Shown: positions 34,955 through 43,578 of the stretch, in pieces | Layout: each line of letters opens with the position of its first letter | How positions within the stretch are numbered: the stretch's first letter is position 1 | Source of the DNA: JAGVSR01 sp964458265 | GTDB taxonomy: Bacteria; Pseudomonadota; Alphaproteobacteria; Rhizobiales; Hyphomicrobiaceae | Direction of reading: 5' to 3' | Length of the DNA stretch: 64,000 nt | Assembly: GCA_964458265.1 (NCBI GenBank) | Contig: CAYWIF010000002.1 | Coordinates: forward strand, 1 to 64,000 | Program-made: the position numbers and the translations under genes | Notes under the pieces: generated by a model | What the model was told of the DNA's origin: nothing | Seen by the model: only the letters and a program-made list of their open reading frames with translations | Databases searched by the model: none

Positions 34955-36826
34955 ATGCGGTCGCGTTGGGTGAGTGCGATGATCTCCACGAGCGTTCTGG
35001 CGCTCGCCCTTGGCGGCCCCGCCGCCGCAGAACCGCAATCGACAACCGTCGCCAATACCGAAACGGCAGCGCCTCTGCCCGCTCCAGTGGCTCCCCAAGC
35101 CGTTGGCGCCGTCATCCGCGAACGGCTGCTGGCGGACGCCAAGACGGCCAAGGAAGAAGAGGCCGCCGATTGGCAGGCCCTCATCGCATTCTATGAGACC
35201 CGATCGGACGAACCGCTGTTCATCGGCCGTGCCGGCTACACGCCCAAAGCGGAAGCCTTGATCGAGGAATTCAAGAAAAGCGCCGATTGGGGTCTCGAGC
35301 CCTCCGACTACGACGTGCTCGACATGGGCACCGACAGCGCCGATCGCGCTGAACTGACACCTGAGCAGAAAGTCGAAGCCGAACGCAAATTCGCACTCAC
35401 CGTCCTGAAATATGCCCGCGATGCCCGCGGCGGAAGGATCACCGAACCGTCCAAGCAGCTCGCGTCGTACGTCGACCGGACGCCCCAATACGTCGATCCC
35501 AAGAAACTTCTCGACGACATCGTCTCAGCGAGTGACCCGGCTGAAATCCTCCGGAGTACGCATCCAAAACACGCCCAATTCGACAAGCTGCGCCAGAAGT
35601 ACCTCGAAATGAAGCGCAGCGCCGACGCGGCAAGTGAAATTGTGCGCATTCCAGCAAAAGGCGCCAAACTAGTGCCGGGCCAATCGCATCCCGACGTGGC
35701 GCTTCTCCGGCAGCGATTGGAGGTTCCCGTTCCTCCGGGCAAAGACGGCGCCGATCCCGACCCCAATTTCTACGACGACGCCCTCGCCGCCGCCGTCGCC
35801 AAATTCCAGTCGGAAAAAGGCCAGAAGCCCGACGGCATCGTCGGCCCCCGCACGCGCTCCGCCTTCAACGACATCGCAGTACCAAGCCCCGAGCGCCTCC
35901 TCGCCAACATGGAAATGTGGCGCTGGATGCCTGATGACCTCGGCGACTTCCATGTCTGGGTGAACATTCCCGAATATCTGGTCCGCGTCGTCAAGAATGG
36001 CGAGATCGTCCACGAAGAACGCATCATCATCGGTGAGATGAACAATCAGACACCGATGTTCTCCGACGTCCTGCAGACCATCTACTTCAATCCGCGCTGG
36101 CACGTTCCGCAGAGCATAAAGGTGAACGAGCTTTACCCGAGCCTCGCGCGCGGCGGCAATTCGTTCGAGCGCCAGGGCCTGCGCCTGATGCGCAACGGCA
36201 AGTATGTCGATCCCTACAGCGTGGATTGGTCTCGTGCTGATATTCGCAACTACGATGTCTATCAGCCGTCCGGACCCCGCAACGCCTTGGGGATCGTGAA
36301 GTTCACGTTCCCCAACAAACACGCCGTCTACCTGCACGACACGCCCACCAAAAATTTGTTCAACTCGGAGGTGCGCACCTTCAGCCACGGCTGCATACGC
36401 GTCCGCAATCCGATGCGTCTCGCCGAAGTTCTTCTTGAGAAAGACAAGGGCTGGACGGCCGATCAGGTTCACGAAAACCAGCAGTCCAACCCCGATGAAG
36501 TCGCCGTGAAGATGGACACCAAGATCCCCGTCCACATCACGTATTTTACGTCCTTGATCGGCGAAGACGGAACCGAACGCATCGTCAAGGACGTCTATGG
36601 CCACGAACAGCGCGTAAAGCTGGCGCTCGCCGGCAAGTTCAATCAGATCGCCAAGGGCCGCGATCACCTCGCGCCAGTGAAGTTCTCTCGTGCCCAATAC
36701 CAGGGCCCGGACGACTGGGGCTTCTTCTTCGGCGGCGGCGGCCAGTACGGCAATCAGAACCGCCGCTACAAACAGAACAACACGACGTTGAACGACTTCT
36801 TCAACAACGTGTTCGGCGGCAACTGA
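34955..36826 (+). CDS. L,D-transpeptidase, YcbB/LdtD type
   Basis: A 623-residue periplasmic enzyme that makes 3-3 crosslinks in peptidoglycan. Residues 1-27 form a signal peptide (ending GGPAAAEP). A scaffold domain (about 60-210) is followed by a peptidoglycan-binding domain (QSHPDVALLRQRL through GIVGPRTRSAFND, about 245-310) and a YkuD catalytic domain (about 320-510) with HDTPTKNLFNSEVRTFSHGCIRV, in which the His and Cys of SHGC are the catalytic pair. The C-terminal 60 residues end in a Gly- and Asn-rich tail. GGAGCG lies just before the start. The neighbours, rimO and a TetR gene, do not indicate special regulation. Confidence 0.92.
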   Translation: MRSRWVSAMISTSVLALALGGPAAAEPQSTTVANTETAAPLPAPVAPQAVGAVIRERLLADAKTAKEEEAADWQALIAFYETRSDEPLFIGRAGYTPKAEALIEEFKKSADWGLEPSDYDVLDMGTDSADRAELTPEQKVEAERKFALTVLKYARDARGGRITEPSKQLASYVDRTPQYVDPKKLLDDIVSASDPAEILRSTHPKHAQFDKLRQKYLEMKRSADAASEIVRIPAKGAKLVPGQSHPDVALLRQRLEVPVPPGKDGADPDPNFYDDALAAAVAKFQSEKGQKPDGIVGPRTRSAFNDIAVPSPERLLANMEMWRWMPDDLGDFHVWVNIPEYLVRVVKNGEIVHEERIIIGEMNNQTPMFSDVLQTIYFNPRWHVPQSIKVNELYPSLARGGNSFERQGLRLMRNGKYVDPYSVDWSRADIRNYDVYQPSGPRNALGIVKFTFPNKHAVYLHDTPTKNLFNSEVRTFSHGCIRVRNPMRLAEVLLEKDKGWTADQVHENQQSNPDEVAVKMDTKIPVHITYFTSLIGEDGTERIVKDVYGHEQRVKLALAGKFNQIAKGRDHLAPVKFSRAQYQGPDDWGFFFGGGGQYGNQNRRYKQNNTTLNDFFNNVFGGN

Positions 36827-36848
36827 GCCGGCCCGCCGGCATCGATCC

Positions 36849-37538
36849 TCAAATCGACGATGGCGGCGCTGGCGCCGGATCGGCGGGGGTCATAGCCGCT
36901 TCCGATTTTGCCTCTCGATTCCCGCCACACCCCAATACACGCATGACGCGCGACGCCATGCGGTCCGTGCCTTCGACCACGTCGCCCAGCATCCGCATCG
37001 ATTGCTCGCCGCGCTTCAACCGCCGGTCCAGCGCCGCCATCGTCCGCGCTGTCCCCGGGTCGTCGTCTTCGAGCCACGTCTGCATGACGCTGGTATAGAC
37101 CGACGCAAGCCCGGCCACGCGCGATCTGCCAAGGACGCCATCGGTTCGAACACCGGCCGCGTGCAACATCCACGCCTGCGAGGCCATCACACGCCGCGCC
37201 AAATCCAAGTCGAAGGGCCGTGCCGCCGCGATACTCTTCAACGCATCCTTGTAAGGCGCGAGCACATCGATCCGCGCCATCACGACATCGAAGATCCGGT
37301 CCCGGGCATTTTCCGCCCCGGTAAATTTCGGGGCGCTTGCCAGCACCGCATCATCCACGGAGCGCATGAAGGCACTCAGGATGGCGCTCTTGGAAGGAAA
37401 CTCGCGCCGGAGCGTGGCGAGATCGATAGCCGCTGCCTCAGCAATGTCCTTCATCAAGACGTCGTCCCACGGCTTTTCGGCCGCAAGCCGCAGCGTCGCG
37501 GCGATAATCCGCCCTTTGAGCGTCGATTGATCGAGCAT
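36849..37538 (-). CDS. TetR-family transcriptional regulator
   Basis: A 229-residue protein with an N-terminal TetR helix-turn-helix: IIAATLRLAAEKPWDDVLMKDIAEAAAIDLATLRREFPSKS-like residues around 8-50. The rest is a helical ligand-binding domain that I cannot place in a subfamily. The last 25 residues are Ala- and Pro-rich. The ATG at 37538 was chosen because GGAGG stands five bases before it; an ATG at 37550 overlaps that site. It converges with the L,D-transpeptidase gene and lies upstream of no obvious target, so it may act elsewhere. Confidence 0.75.
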   Translation of the reverse strand: MLDQSTLKGRIIAATLRLAAEKPWDDVLMKDIAEAAAIDLATLRREFPSKSAILSAFMRSVDDAVLASAPKFTGAENARDRIFDVVMARIDVLAPYKDALKSIAAARPFDLDLARRVMASQAWMLHAAGVRTDGVLGRSRVAGLASVYTSVMQTWLEDDDPGTARTMAALDRRLKRGEQSMRMLGDVVEGTDRMASRVMRVLGCGGNREAKSEAAMTPADPAPAPPSSI

Positions 37539-37610
37539 GACAACCTCCATCGCGTACCATCACGGTAAAGGTAAGACCTGCGCCGCCGGATTGGGAGTCT
37601 CGATCGACAG

Positions 37611-38270
37611 TTAACGGGCCAAGGCGCGGAAAGCTGCCATCGCCAGCATGGCCCCCGCGACCTGCGCAACAATGAACAGTGGTGCATCACCCGGCGCGAT
37701 GCCTGCAAATGTATTCGTAAATGTCCGTGCGATGGTCACCGCGGGATTGGCAAACGACGTCGACGCCGTGAACCAATAGGCCGATGTAATGTACAGTCCG
37801 ACAGCCACCGCCACGAACTCCGGCTTATGGCGCACCGTCATCAGGATAGTAAGAACGAGCCCGAATGTCGCCACGCCCTCGCTGATCCATTGCCCGGTGC
37901 CCGTCCGAACGGTTTCCGAAGTCTGCGCGACCGGTAGATCGAACATCGCATGCGCAAGCAGCACACCAGCAATCGCCGCCAAAATCTGAACGCTCGAATA
38001 GACCGCGCTCGCCGCAAGCGAAAGTTGCCCGGAGAGCATGGCAACGAGTGAGACGGCAGGATTGAAATGCGCACCGGAGACCGGCGCGAACATCGTGATC
38101 AGCACGGCGAGGATGGCGCCTGTCGCCAAGGAATTGGCCAGCAGTGCGATGGCAACGTTGCCACCTGACAGTTTATCGCCCATGATCCCCGACCCCACGA
38201 CCGTCGCAAGCAACAAGGCCGTACCCAGTGCCTCGGCAAAGGCACGGGTCGTCAGGGATGTCGTGGTCAT
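37611..38270 (-). CDS. Aquaglyceroporin of the ars operon (AqpS-like)
   Basis: A 219-residue major-intrinsic-protein channel with six helices. The two pore motifs are FNPAVS (first NPA) and ANPAVT (second NPA). In rhizobia AqpS replaces ArsB and lets arsenite flow out after ArsC reduction. The order arsR-arsC-aqpS here matches that arrangement. The start was set at ATG 38270; the frame continues upstream but without merit. The arsC stop is 56 bases upstream. The second NPA is followed by Arg in TIARTF, as is typical for the selectivity filter region. Confidence 0.86.
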   Translation of the reverse strand: MTTTSLTTRAFAEALGTALLLATVVGSGIMGDKLSGGNVAIALLANSLATGAILAVLITMFAPVSGAHFNPAVSLVAMLSGQLSLAASAVYSSVQILAAIAGVLLAHAMFDLPVAQTSETVRTGTGQWISEGVATFGLVLTILMTVRHKPEFVAVAVGLYITSAYWFTASTSFANPAVTIARTFTNTFAGIAPGDAPLFIVAQVAGAMLAMAAFRALAR

Positions 38271-38326
38271 CGATGAGGCCTTCTCTTTGATGGCTGAGCG
38301 AGTTACGGCGAGCCGTTGGTAAAGTT

Positions 38327-38854
38327 TCAGCCGGCGGTCTGGCCAGCCTCGCTCTCGTGCCGCATCCGCCCGATTTCGTCGAGCTTCGCCTTCAGCGACA
38401 TCCGGTCGAGCGCCTCCAATGGCAAGTTCGAGAATATTCCGATCCGCTGGTAAAGCATCCGGTGCGTATCCGCGAACGCCGCGCGAATTTCCGCCTCCGA
38501 TCCTTGCGTCCGCGACGGGTCCGGAAGGCCCCAATGCGCCGACATCGGTTGACCAGGCCAATAAGGACACGTTTCATTGGCTGCATCGTCGCAAACCGTG
38601 AATACGAAATCCATGACCGGCGCATCGGCTGCTGCGAACTCGTCCCACGATTTGGAACGCACGCCGCTCACGTCGTAGCCGAGCTTCGACAACATATCGA
38701 CGGCATAGGGGTTCACGCGCCCGCTCGGCTGACTTCCCGCCGAGTACGCCTTGAACCGGCCCTTACCCAGTTCATTCATTACGCATTCGGCGATCACGGA
38801 ACGGGCCGAGTTATGCGTGCACAAGAACAGCACATTGAATTGCTTATCACTCAT
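38327..38854 (-). CDS. arsC: Arsenate reductase ArsC, thioredoxin-coupled (LMW-PTP fold)
   Basis: A 175-residue enzyme that reduces arsenate to arsenite. The phosphatase-like P-loop CTHNSAR (Cys about 12) is followed by a downstream Cys pair in VCDDAANETCPYWPG that completes the redox relay of the Staphylococcus-type enzyme, which is recycled by thioredoxin. The WGLPDPS motif is also typical. Its ATG overlaps the arsR stop (ATGA), so translation is coupled. The C-terminal 35 residues extend beyond the family minimum. Confidence 0.9.
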   Translation of the reverse strand: MSDKQFNVLFLCTHNSARSVIAECVMNELGKGRFKAYSAGSQPSGRVNPYAVDMLSKLGYDVSGVRSKSWDEFAAADAPVMDFVFTVCDDAANETCPYWPGQPMSAHWGLPDPSRTQGSEAEIRAAFADTHRMLYQRIGIFSNLPLEALDRMSLKAKLDEIGRMRHESEAGQTAG

Positions 38855-39240
38855 GTCGAAACCTTTTTCGGTTTTGGGGAGGACGGAGAGCACCCTTCGG
38901 CTTGCACGGCGGAAGGCGCGGACGGGGACGGCGACGCCACCCCGCACAAATCGGGACGGCCGGCGCAGCAGTCTTGCGTCAGAAACGAGATCAATTCGCG
39001 CATGGCGGTCTCGTCCAGCGCCGACCGGATGAAGCGGCCCTCCCGGCGCGTCACAGTCAATCCGGCGCGCTCCAGTTCCTTGGTGTGAAATGTCAATGTC
39101 GACGCCGGAATTCCCGCGGCCAATGCCAACTCGCCTGCCGACATCCCATTGCCGCCCGCACGCACGAGCGCCCGGAACAGCGCGAGGCGATGGGGGTTGG
39201 CCAGCGCGGCGAGCGCGCGGATGGCGTCGGTGTCTTTCAT
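38851..39240 (-). CDS. arsR: Arsenic-responsive repressor ArsR
   Basis: A 129-residue winged-helix repressor. The helix-turn-helix is around 36-60 (LALAAGIPASTLTFHTKELERAG). A CCAGRPDLC segment (Cys 91, 92, 99) resembles the C-terminal three-Cys arsenite site described for ArsR of Acidithiobacillus ferrooxidans. The Pro- and Ser-rich tail (about 102-129) is extra. It is the first gene of the operon with arsC and aqpS. The AT-rich sequence just upstream of its ATG (39241-39275) is the likely promoter and operator. Confidence 0.9.
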   Translation of the reverse strand: MKDTDAIRALAALANPHRLALFRALVRAGGNGMSAGELALAAGIPASTLTFHTKELERAGLTVTRREGRFIRSALDETAMRELISFLTQDCCAGRPDLCGVASPSPSAPSAVQAEGCSPSSPKPKKVST

Positions 39241-39617
39241 ATTCCGACAGTACTAGAAATATACGACAATGAATTGACGTCCGGGATCGCCCGTACACAA
39301 ACGCGTGAGCGGGAAAATGTTGCCTTGCATGAAATGATATAATGTTACATATAGGAGGTGTGGACGGTGACCAGATCTCCAATACGGTCGCCGTAAACGC
39401 TCAAGACACCATCGAGCTTCCGGGTTGTTCTCCAGGCAAACCAGGGACTTGATGAAGCTGAGAGCTACCGCTCAGCGGGGATGCCGAAACGTTTTCCTCC
39501 AGTTTCGCGATCCCCGTGACCCGGAATACGAGCCTCAGCCGCCGCGCCCGTCTCCCGCGGGCACCGGCCACCGACCGCTCTTAGCGGCCGCGAGCTATCG
39601 GAGAATGTCCTCCAACA
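39241..39617. other. Gene-poor region with an orphan promoter and Shine-Dalgarno
   Basis: A 377-base stretch between arsR and proC. Its left end holds the AT-rich arsR promoter region. Near 39338 the plus strand has TATAAT, followed at 39353 by a perfect AGGAGGTG and, 8 bases later, a GTG at 39367 that opens only 9 codons. In a different frame ATG at 39342 opens 36 codons. No usable -35 box is seen at the right distance. No conserved gene is recognisable in the rest. Confidence 0.5.
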
Positions 39618-40454
39618 TCACTTCGACAGCTCGCGGCTGCGGCGGGCCGCAGCCAGCACCGCCTGCGTGAAAAGCTCCTGCAGCCCCGGCTCTCCCATCA
39701 GCACGTCGAGCGCCGCAGCCGTCGTGCCGCCCGGCGACGTGACGTTCTTTCTGAGTGTAGCGGCGTCGAATTCCGATCGACTGAGAAGCTCGCCTGCACC
39801 CGAAACCGTTGCCCGTGCGAGTTCATCGGCCAGCTCCGGCGACAGACCCGCCGCGCGGCCCGCTTCCGCCAGACATTCCGCGACCAGAAAAACGTACGCC
39901 GGCCCCGAACCCGAGACCGCCGTGACCGCATCCATATCGCCTTCGCGGTCGAGCCACACGACACTGCCGGCGGCCGCAAGCAGTGCGCTCGCAATCGCCT
40001 TTTGCCCGGCCGTCGTCGCAGCATTGGCGACGCATGCCGTCACCCCGCGACCGACCTGTGCCGGCGTGTTTGGCATCGCCCTTATCACAGCGATTCCAGG
40101 CGCCAAGTGGCGCTCGAAACTCGCAATCGTCTTGCCCGCCGCGATCGACAATATGATCGTCTGCGGGCCCGCGAGCTTCGCGAGCGGCGCGAAAACCTCA
40201 TCCATCACTTGCGGCTTCACGGCAGCGAGGATCACGGACGGCGGATTATCGAGCGCCGTCACCACAGGCTCGCACCGGATACCGCTCCGCTGTAGAAATT
40301 CGGCAACCTCGTCCGGCGGCGAAGGATCTTGCACCACGATTTGATGGACCGGGAATCCGCGCGCCACCAAACCTTCAAGCAAAGCGCCACCCATCTTTCC
40401 GGCACCTGCCACCAGCAGCGGCCCATCGAGCGTGTAGGTCATGGCGCGTTCCAT
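39618..40454 (-). CDS. proC: Pyrroline-5-carboxylate reductase ProC
   Basis: An NAD(P)H-dependent reductase for the last step of proline synthesis. The 278-residue protein has an N-terminal Rossmann motif (VAGAGKMGGALLEGL) and AVKPQVMDEV. The dimerisation region carries VSGSGPAYVFLVAECLAEAG, and the tail has LLSRSEFDAATLRKNVTSPGGTTAAAL. The family signature SPGGTT is intact. The start at 40454 is uncertain; ATG 40442 would remove four residues. It lies 32 bases after the YbjN-domain gene on the same strand. Confidence 0.94.
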   Translation of the reverse strand: MERAMTYTLDGPLLVAGAGKMGGALLEGLVARGFPVHQIVVQDPSPPDEVAEFLQRSGIRCEPVVTALDNPPSVILAAVKPQVMDEVFAPLAKLAGPQTIILSIAAGKTIASFERHLAPGIAVIRAMPNTPAQVGRGVTACVANAATTAGQKAIASALLAAAGSVVWLDREGDMDAVTAVSGSGPAYVFLVAECLAEAGRAAGLSPELADELARATVSGAGELLSRSEFDAATLRKNVTSPGGTTAAALDVLMGEPGLQELFTQAVLAAARRSRELSK

Positions 40455-40486
40455 CCGGAATTACCTGGAAAAGCGCGCCGGACGTG

Positions 40487-40984
40487 TCAGGCCTGTCCCT
40501 CCGTCTGGAACATGGTCGAAACCAGCGCTTCGCGGCTTTCCTTACCTGCCCAGACCACGAACTGGAAGGCCTGATAGTACCGCTCGCAGGATTCAAGCGC
40601 CGCCTTGAGCATGGCCTCGCACTGCTGCGGGGCGCACACCGAACCGTTCAGCAGCAGCGCATGCCGGAACATCACCAGCCCTTCCTGCGTCCAAAGATCG
40701 AAGTGGCCGAGCCAAAGCTGCTCGTTGATCTGCGCCAAAAGGCGGTACATCTCGTTTAGCCGGTTGTCCGGCACTCGGAAGTCGAATGCGCACGCAAGAT
40801 GCAACGCTTCCAGATCTTCGCGCCAGTTGAGCGAGACATGATAGTCCGTCCAATTTCCGCCAACGATAAGGGTCAGCTCGTCGTCTCCGGTCCGGTCGAC
40901 GGCCCAGTCGTTCGCCGCCGCCAACTGCTCGACGATATCGATGGGATTGATCGCGCGCTCGTAGCCCTTCTCAGCGAATGCCAT
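40487..40984 (-). CDS. YbjN domain-containing protein
   Basis: A 165-residue protein of the YbjN family. Characteristic segments are VEQLAAANDWAVDRTGDDELTLIVGG near the N-terminus and LWLGHFDLWTQEGLVMFRHALLL in the centre. The fold is similar to secretion-chaperone-like domains, and the E. coli member affects motility and stress phenotypes when overproduced, but its biochemical role is not known. It has no signal peptide. It is cotranscribed with proC (32-base gap), a pairing seen in many alphaproteobacteria. Confidence 0.88.
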   Translation of the reverse strand: MAFAEKGYERAINPIDIVEQLAAANDWAVDRTGDDELTLIVGGNWTDYHVSLNWREDLEALHLACAFDFRVPDNRLNEMYRLLAQINEQLWLGHFDLWTQEGLVMFRHALLLNGSVCAPQQCEAMLKAALESCERYYQAFQFVVWAGKESREALVSTMFQTEGQA

Positions 40985-41310
40985 GCGTCTTCCTTTTTCC
41001 TCCAGGCATTCTGGCCTGGCCCATCAGCTTGGCGGACGACGAGAGCAACACGTCACTTGGCACCCGTTCGCCGATAACGCGACGGCCCGACAAAGCATCA
41101 GGGGCCCACGAGTCGCAACACGGCCAAAGGCTTGTCCACGGCCAATGCCGCCGTCGCGTCAACCAAAGCTGGGGAATGCACATGAAATGCGGCTTTCCCG
41201 GCACTGGGATCGCGCACCATGTTGATAAGCCTGCATCGGACTGTGGACAGGCGATCGCCTAAGTTGCCGCAGCGACGCGAATAAGCCCCCTCAGCGCAAG
41301 ACCGCCGGTC
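40985..41310. other. Gene-free interval between ubiK and ybjN-like gene
   Basis: 326 bases. Short frames exist on both strands (for example 40971-41204 minus) but their translations are Arg- and Pro-rich without motifs and lack ribosome sites. I see no RNA gene, repeat or clear terminator. Confidence 0.5.
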
Positions 41311-41586
41311 TCACGTCCCAGGCACACCTGCCTTCATCCGCGCGATCTCAGCTTCCAGCGCCGCCACCTTAGCCATCAGCGCCTCGCTTTCCTCGCGCGC
41401 CTTGGCAGCCATCGCTTTCACCGCCTCGAATTCATCGCGCCGCACGAGGTCCATGCCGGCCAGCATCTTCTCGCCCTGCGCCCGCATGAAGGTTTCCATC
41501 TCCTTCTGAGCCCCCTGCGCGGCGCCGGCGGCGTCGGTCATCAGCTTGCCGAGCTCATCAAAAAAGCGGTTTGAAGTCTGCGTCAT
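41311..41586 (-). CDS. Ubiquinone biosynthesis accessory factor UbiK-like
   Basis: A 91-residue protein of the membrane-fusogenic BMFP/UbiK family. It begins TSNRFFDELGKLMTDAAGAAQG and ends in a coiled coil of about 40 residues (DEFEAVKAMAAKAREESEAL and so on), the family architecture. In E. coli UbiK helps aerobic ubiquinone synthesis by interacting with UbiJ. It is transcribed divergently from lgt. The start ATG at 41586 has GGAGG (GGGAGGCTCC on the other strand) in a poor position, but the family N-terminus fits. Confidence 0.86.
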   Translation of the reverse strand: MTQTSNRFFDELGKLMTDAAGAAQGAQKEMETFMRAQGEKMLAGMDLVRRDEFEAVKAMAAKAREESEALMAKVAALEAEIARMKAGVPGT

Positions 41587-41780
41587 GGGAGGCTCCTTGC
41601 GAGTGCTGCGGCGCGTAGCGCACGGCTGTCGCGGTTGTGAGACATGAACGGACTATGGGCACTGATACCCACTTTCGCAACCGTGGCGATCCCTCCCGAA
41701 CCTCCGGCGCTGGACATTCATTACCCCCCAACCTAACGTCCGCCGCCGCCCAGCGTTCCTCTGCAAGGCTCCTCGATCGC

Positions 41781-42623
41781 ATGACCGTTTTCGCCATTCC
41801 ATTCCCCGAAATCGACCCCGTCGCGTTTTCGCTCGGGCCTGTCAGCATCAAGTGGTACGGCCTCGCCTACATGGCCGGTCTCGTCCTGGGCTGGCTCTAT
41901 GTCCGCCGCCTCCTGCGTGAAACGAACTTGTGGCGCGACGGCAAGCCGCCGTTCGGCGTCGAGCGCGTCGACGATCTTCTCGTCTACATCGCCGTCGGAG
42001 TCATCCTCGGCGGCCGGCTCGGCTACGTGTTCCTGTATGAACCAGAGTCCTACCTCGCCAACCCCGTCGACATCCTGAAAGTCTGGCAGGGCGGCATGTC
42101 GTTCCACGGCGCCATCCTCGGCTCCGCCGTCGGCATCTGGCTGTTCTCGCGCGCCTATGGCGTCAGCCCCTGGAGCGCCATGGACCTGTGCGCCGCCGCC
42201 AACCCCATCGGCCTCCTCTTCGGCCGCCTCGCCAATTTCATCAACGGAGAACTGTTCGGCCGCATCAGCGACGCGCCCTGGGCCATGGTCTTCCCGCACG
42301 CCAAAGCGCTTTATCCCGATATCGAACCCGCCACCCGCCATCCGAGCCAGCTCTACGAAGCCCTCCTCGAAGGTGTCGTGCTCTTCCTGGTGCTGCGTTA
42401 TCTCACCCACCACCGCGGAGCGCTGAAAACGCCGGGCCTTGTCATCGGCGTCTTCCTGGCCGGCTATGCGATTGCCCGCAGCGTCTCGGAAATCTTCCGC
42501 GAACCTCACCTCGGTCACGCCTTGAATATCGGTCCCTTCACCGCCGGGCAGCTCTATTCCCTGCCCATGCTCTTGCTCGGCCTCTACTTCATCTGGCGGG
42601 CCCGCTCCGGCACCACGTCCTGA
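41781..42623 (+). CDS. lgt: Prolipoprotein diacylglyceryl transferase Lgt
   Basis: An inner-membrane enzyme that attaches diacylglycerol from phosphatidylglycerol to the lipobox Cys of prolipoproteins. The 280-residue protein has about seven membrane helices, KWYGLAYMAGLVLGW, the conserved GGMSFHGAILG with its His, and the Lgt signature GRLANFINGELFGR. The ATG at 41781 was chosen because the family starts MTVFAIPFPEIDPV; the longer frame from 41637 has no similarity. It lies 6 bases before the methyltransferase gene, so both share a transcript. Confidence 0.95.
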   Translation: MTVFAIPFPEIDPVAFSLGPVSIKWYGLAYMAGLVLGWLYVRRLLRETNLWRDGKPPFGVERVDDLLVYIAVGVILGGRLGYVFLYEPESYLANPVDILKVWQGGMSFHGAILGSAVGIWLFSRAYGVSPWSAMDLCAAANPIGLLFGRLANFINGELFGRISDAPWAMVFPHAKALYPDIEPATRHPSQLYEALLEGVVLFLVLRYLTHHRGALKTPGLVIGVFLAGYAIARSVSEIFREPHLGHALNIGPFTAGQLYSLPMLLLGLYFIWRARSGTTS

Positions 42624-42629
42624 CCCGTC

Positions 42630-43571
42630 ATGCGTATCGAATACCACCGCACCCTTATTGCCGATAAAGCCCGCAATGAAGCGCTCTTCGCCGCCCTCGA
42701 CCGCGTCATCGTCAAGGGCAAGTCGGTTGTCGCGGACATCGGTGCGGGTTCGGGCCTCTTGGGCTTGATGGCGTCCAAGCTCGGCGCCAAGGACGTCCAT
42801 ATGTATGAAGCATCAGCCGAAGTCGCCGCCGTCGCTGCCGCCGTCCTCAAGCAAAACCGCGCCCGCAACTGCCACCTTTATCCCTGCCGATCCACCGAGA
42901 TGCTCGACGCCCCGCAGGCGGACATCATCATTTCTGAAACACTCGGCAACTACGCGCTGGAAGAAAACATTCTCGAAACGCTTGCCGACGCCATCGACCG
43001 TATTCTGAAACCCGGCGGCACGGTCATCCCATCGCGCATTTCGCAGTTCGTGTGCCCCGTCACGTCCCCGCGCCTCGCCAACGAAATGAACGCTTGGCGC
43101 GATGTGGGTCACGGCCTTGACCTCGAACCTGCCCGCACCATGAGCGTCAACAATGTCTACGTTCGCCTGATCGACCCAGCCGAGCTTCTGGGTCATGGCC
43201 GGGCCGCCAAACTGTGGGACGACATCGACCTGACGAAACCGCAGAAGGGGACGCGCAAGGGCGAAATCTCATGGGTGCTCGAGCGCGATAGTTGGATCTA
43301 CGGTTTTGCCTATTGGTGGACAGCCGGCCTGGGCGGCGAACTCGAAATATCGACCGCCCCGGACGCGGCGCGCACGCATTGGGAACAGCTCTACTTTCCG
43401 TTGAACGAACCCATCCCGGCCAAAGCGAACGAGCGCATTCTGCTCTCACTGCGCTCCCGCTCGTCGGAAGAAACCGGCACCCACCTTGCCTGGACCGCCG
43501 TCCACGGCGACGCCGCCGGCAAGTCAATCTCCCGCCAGGCCATGGACCTCGACAAGGGCTGGATTTCTTGA
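42630..43571 (+). CDS. Protein-arginine-methyltransferase-type (PRMT-like) methyltransferase
   Basis: A 313-residue S-adenosylmethionine-dependent methyltransferase with all the hallmarks of eukaryotic class I PRMTs. Motif I is VADIGAGSGLLGLMA (34-48), followed by the acidic end of strand 2 (MYE, Glu 60). The double-E loop is SETLGNYALEE, with Glu 103 and Glu 112 nine residues apart, as in PRMT1. The beta-barrel carries a THW loop, THW at 249-251. The N-terminal helix (YHRTLIADKARNEALF) resembles the PRMT HxxML-x-D-x-x-R lead. The substrate is unknown, and methylation of a nucleic acid or small molecule cannot be excluded. It is 6 bases downstream of lgt and likely cotranscribed with it. Confidence 0.8.
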   Translation: MRIEYHRTLIADKARNEALFAALDRVIVKGKSVVADIGAGSGLLGLMASKLGAKDVHMYEASAEVAAVAAAVLKQNRARNCHLYPCRSTEMLDAPQADIIISETLGNYALEENILETLADAIDRILKPGGTVIPSRISQFVCPVTSPRLANEMNAWRDVGHGLDLEPARTMSVNNVYVRLIDPAELLGHGRAAKLWDDIDLTKPQKGTRKGEISWVLERDSWIYGFAYWWTAGLGGELEISTAPDAARTHWEQLYFPLNEPIPAKANERILLSLRSRSSEETGTHLAWTAVHGDAAGKSISRQAMDLDKGWIS

Positions 43572-43578
43572 GTGTCGC

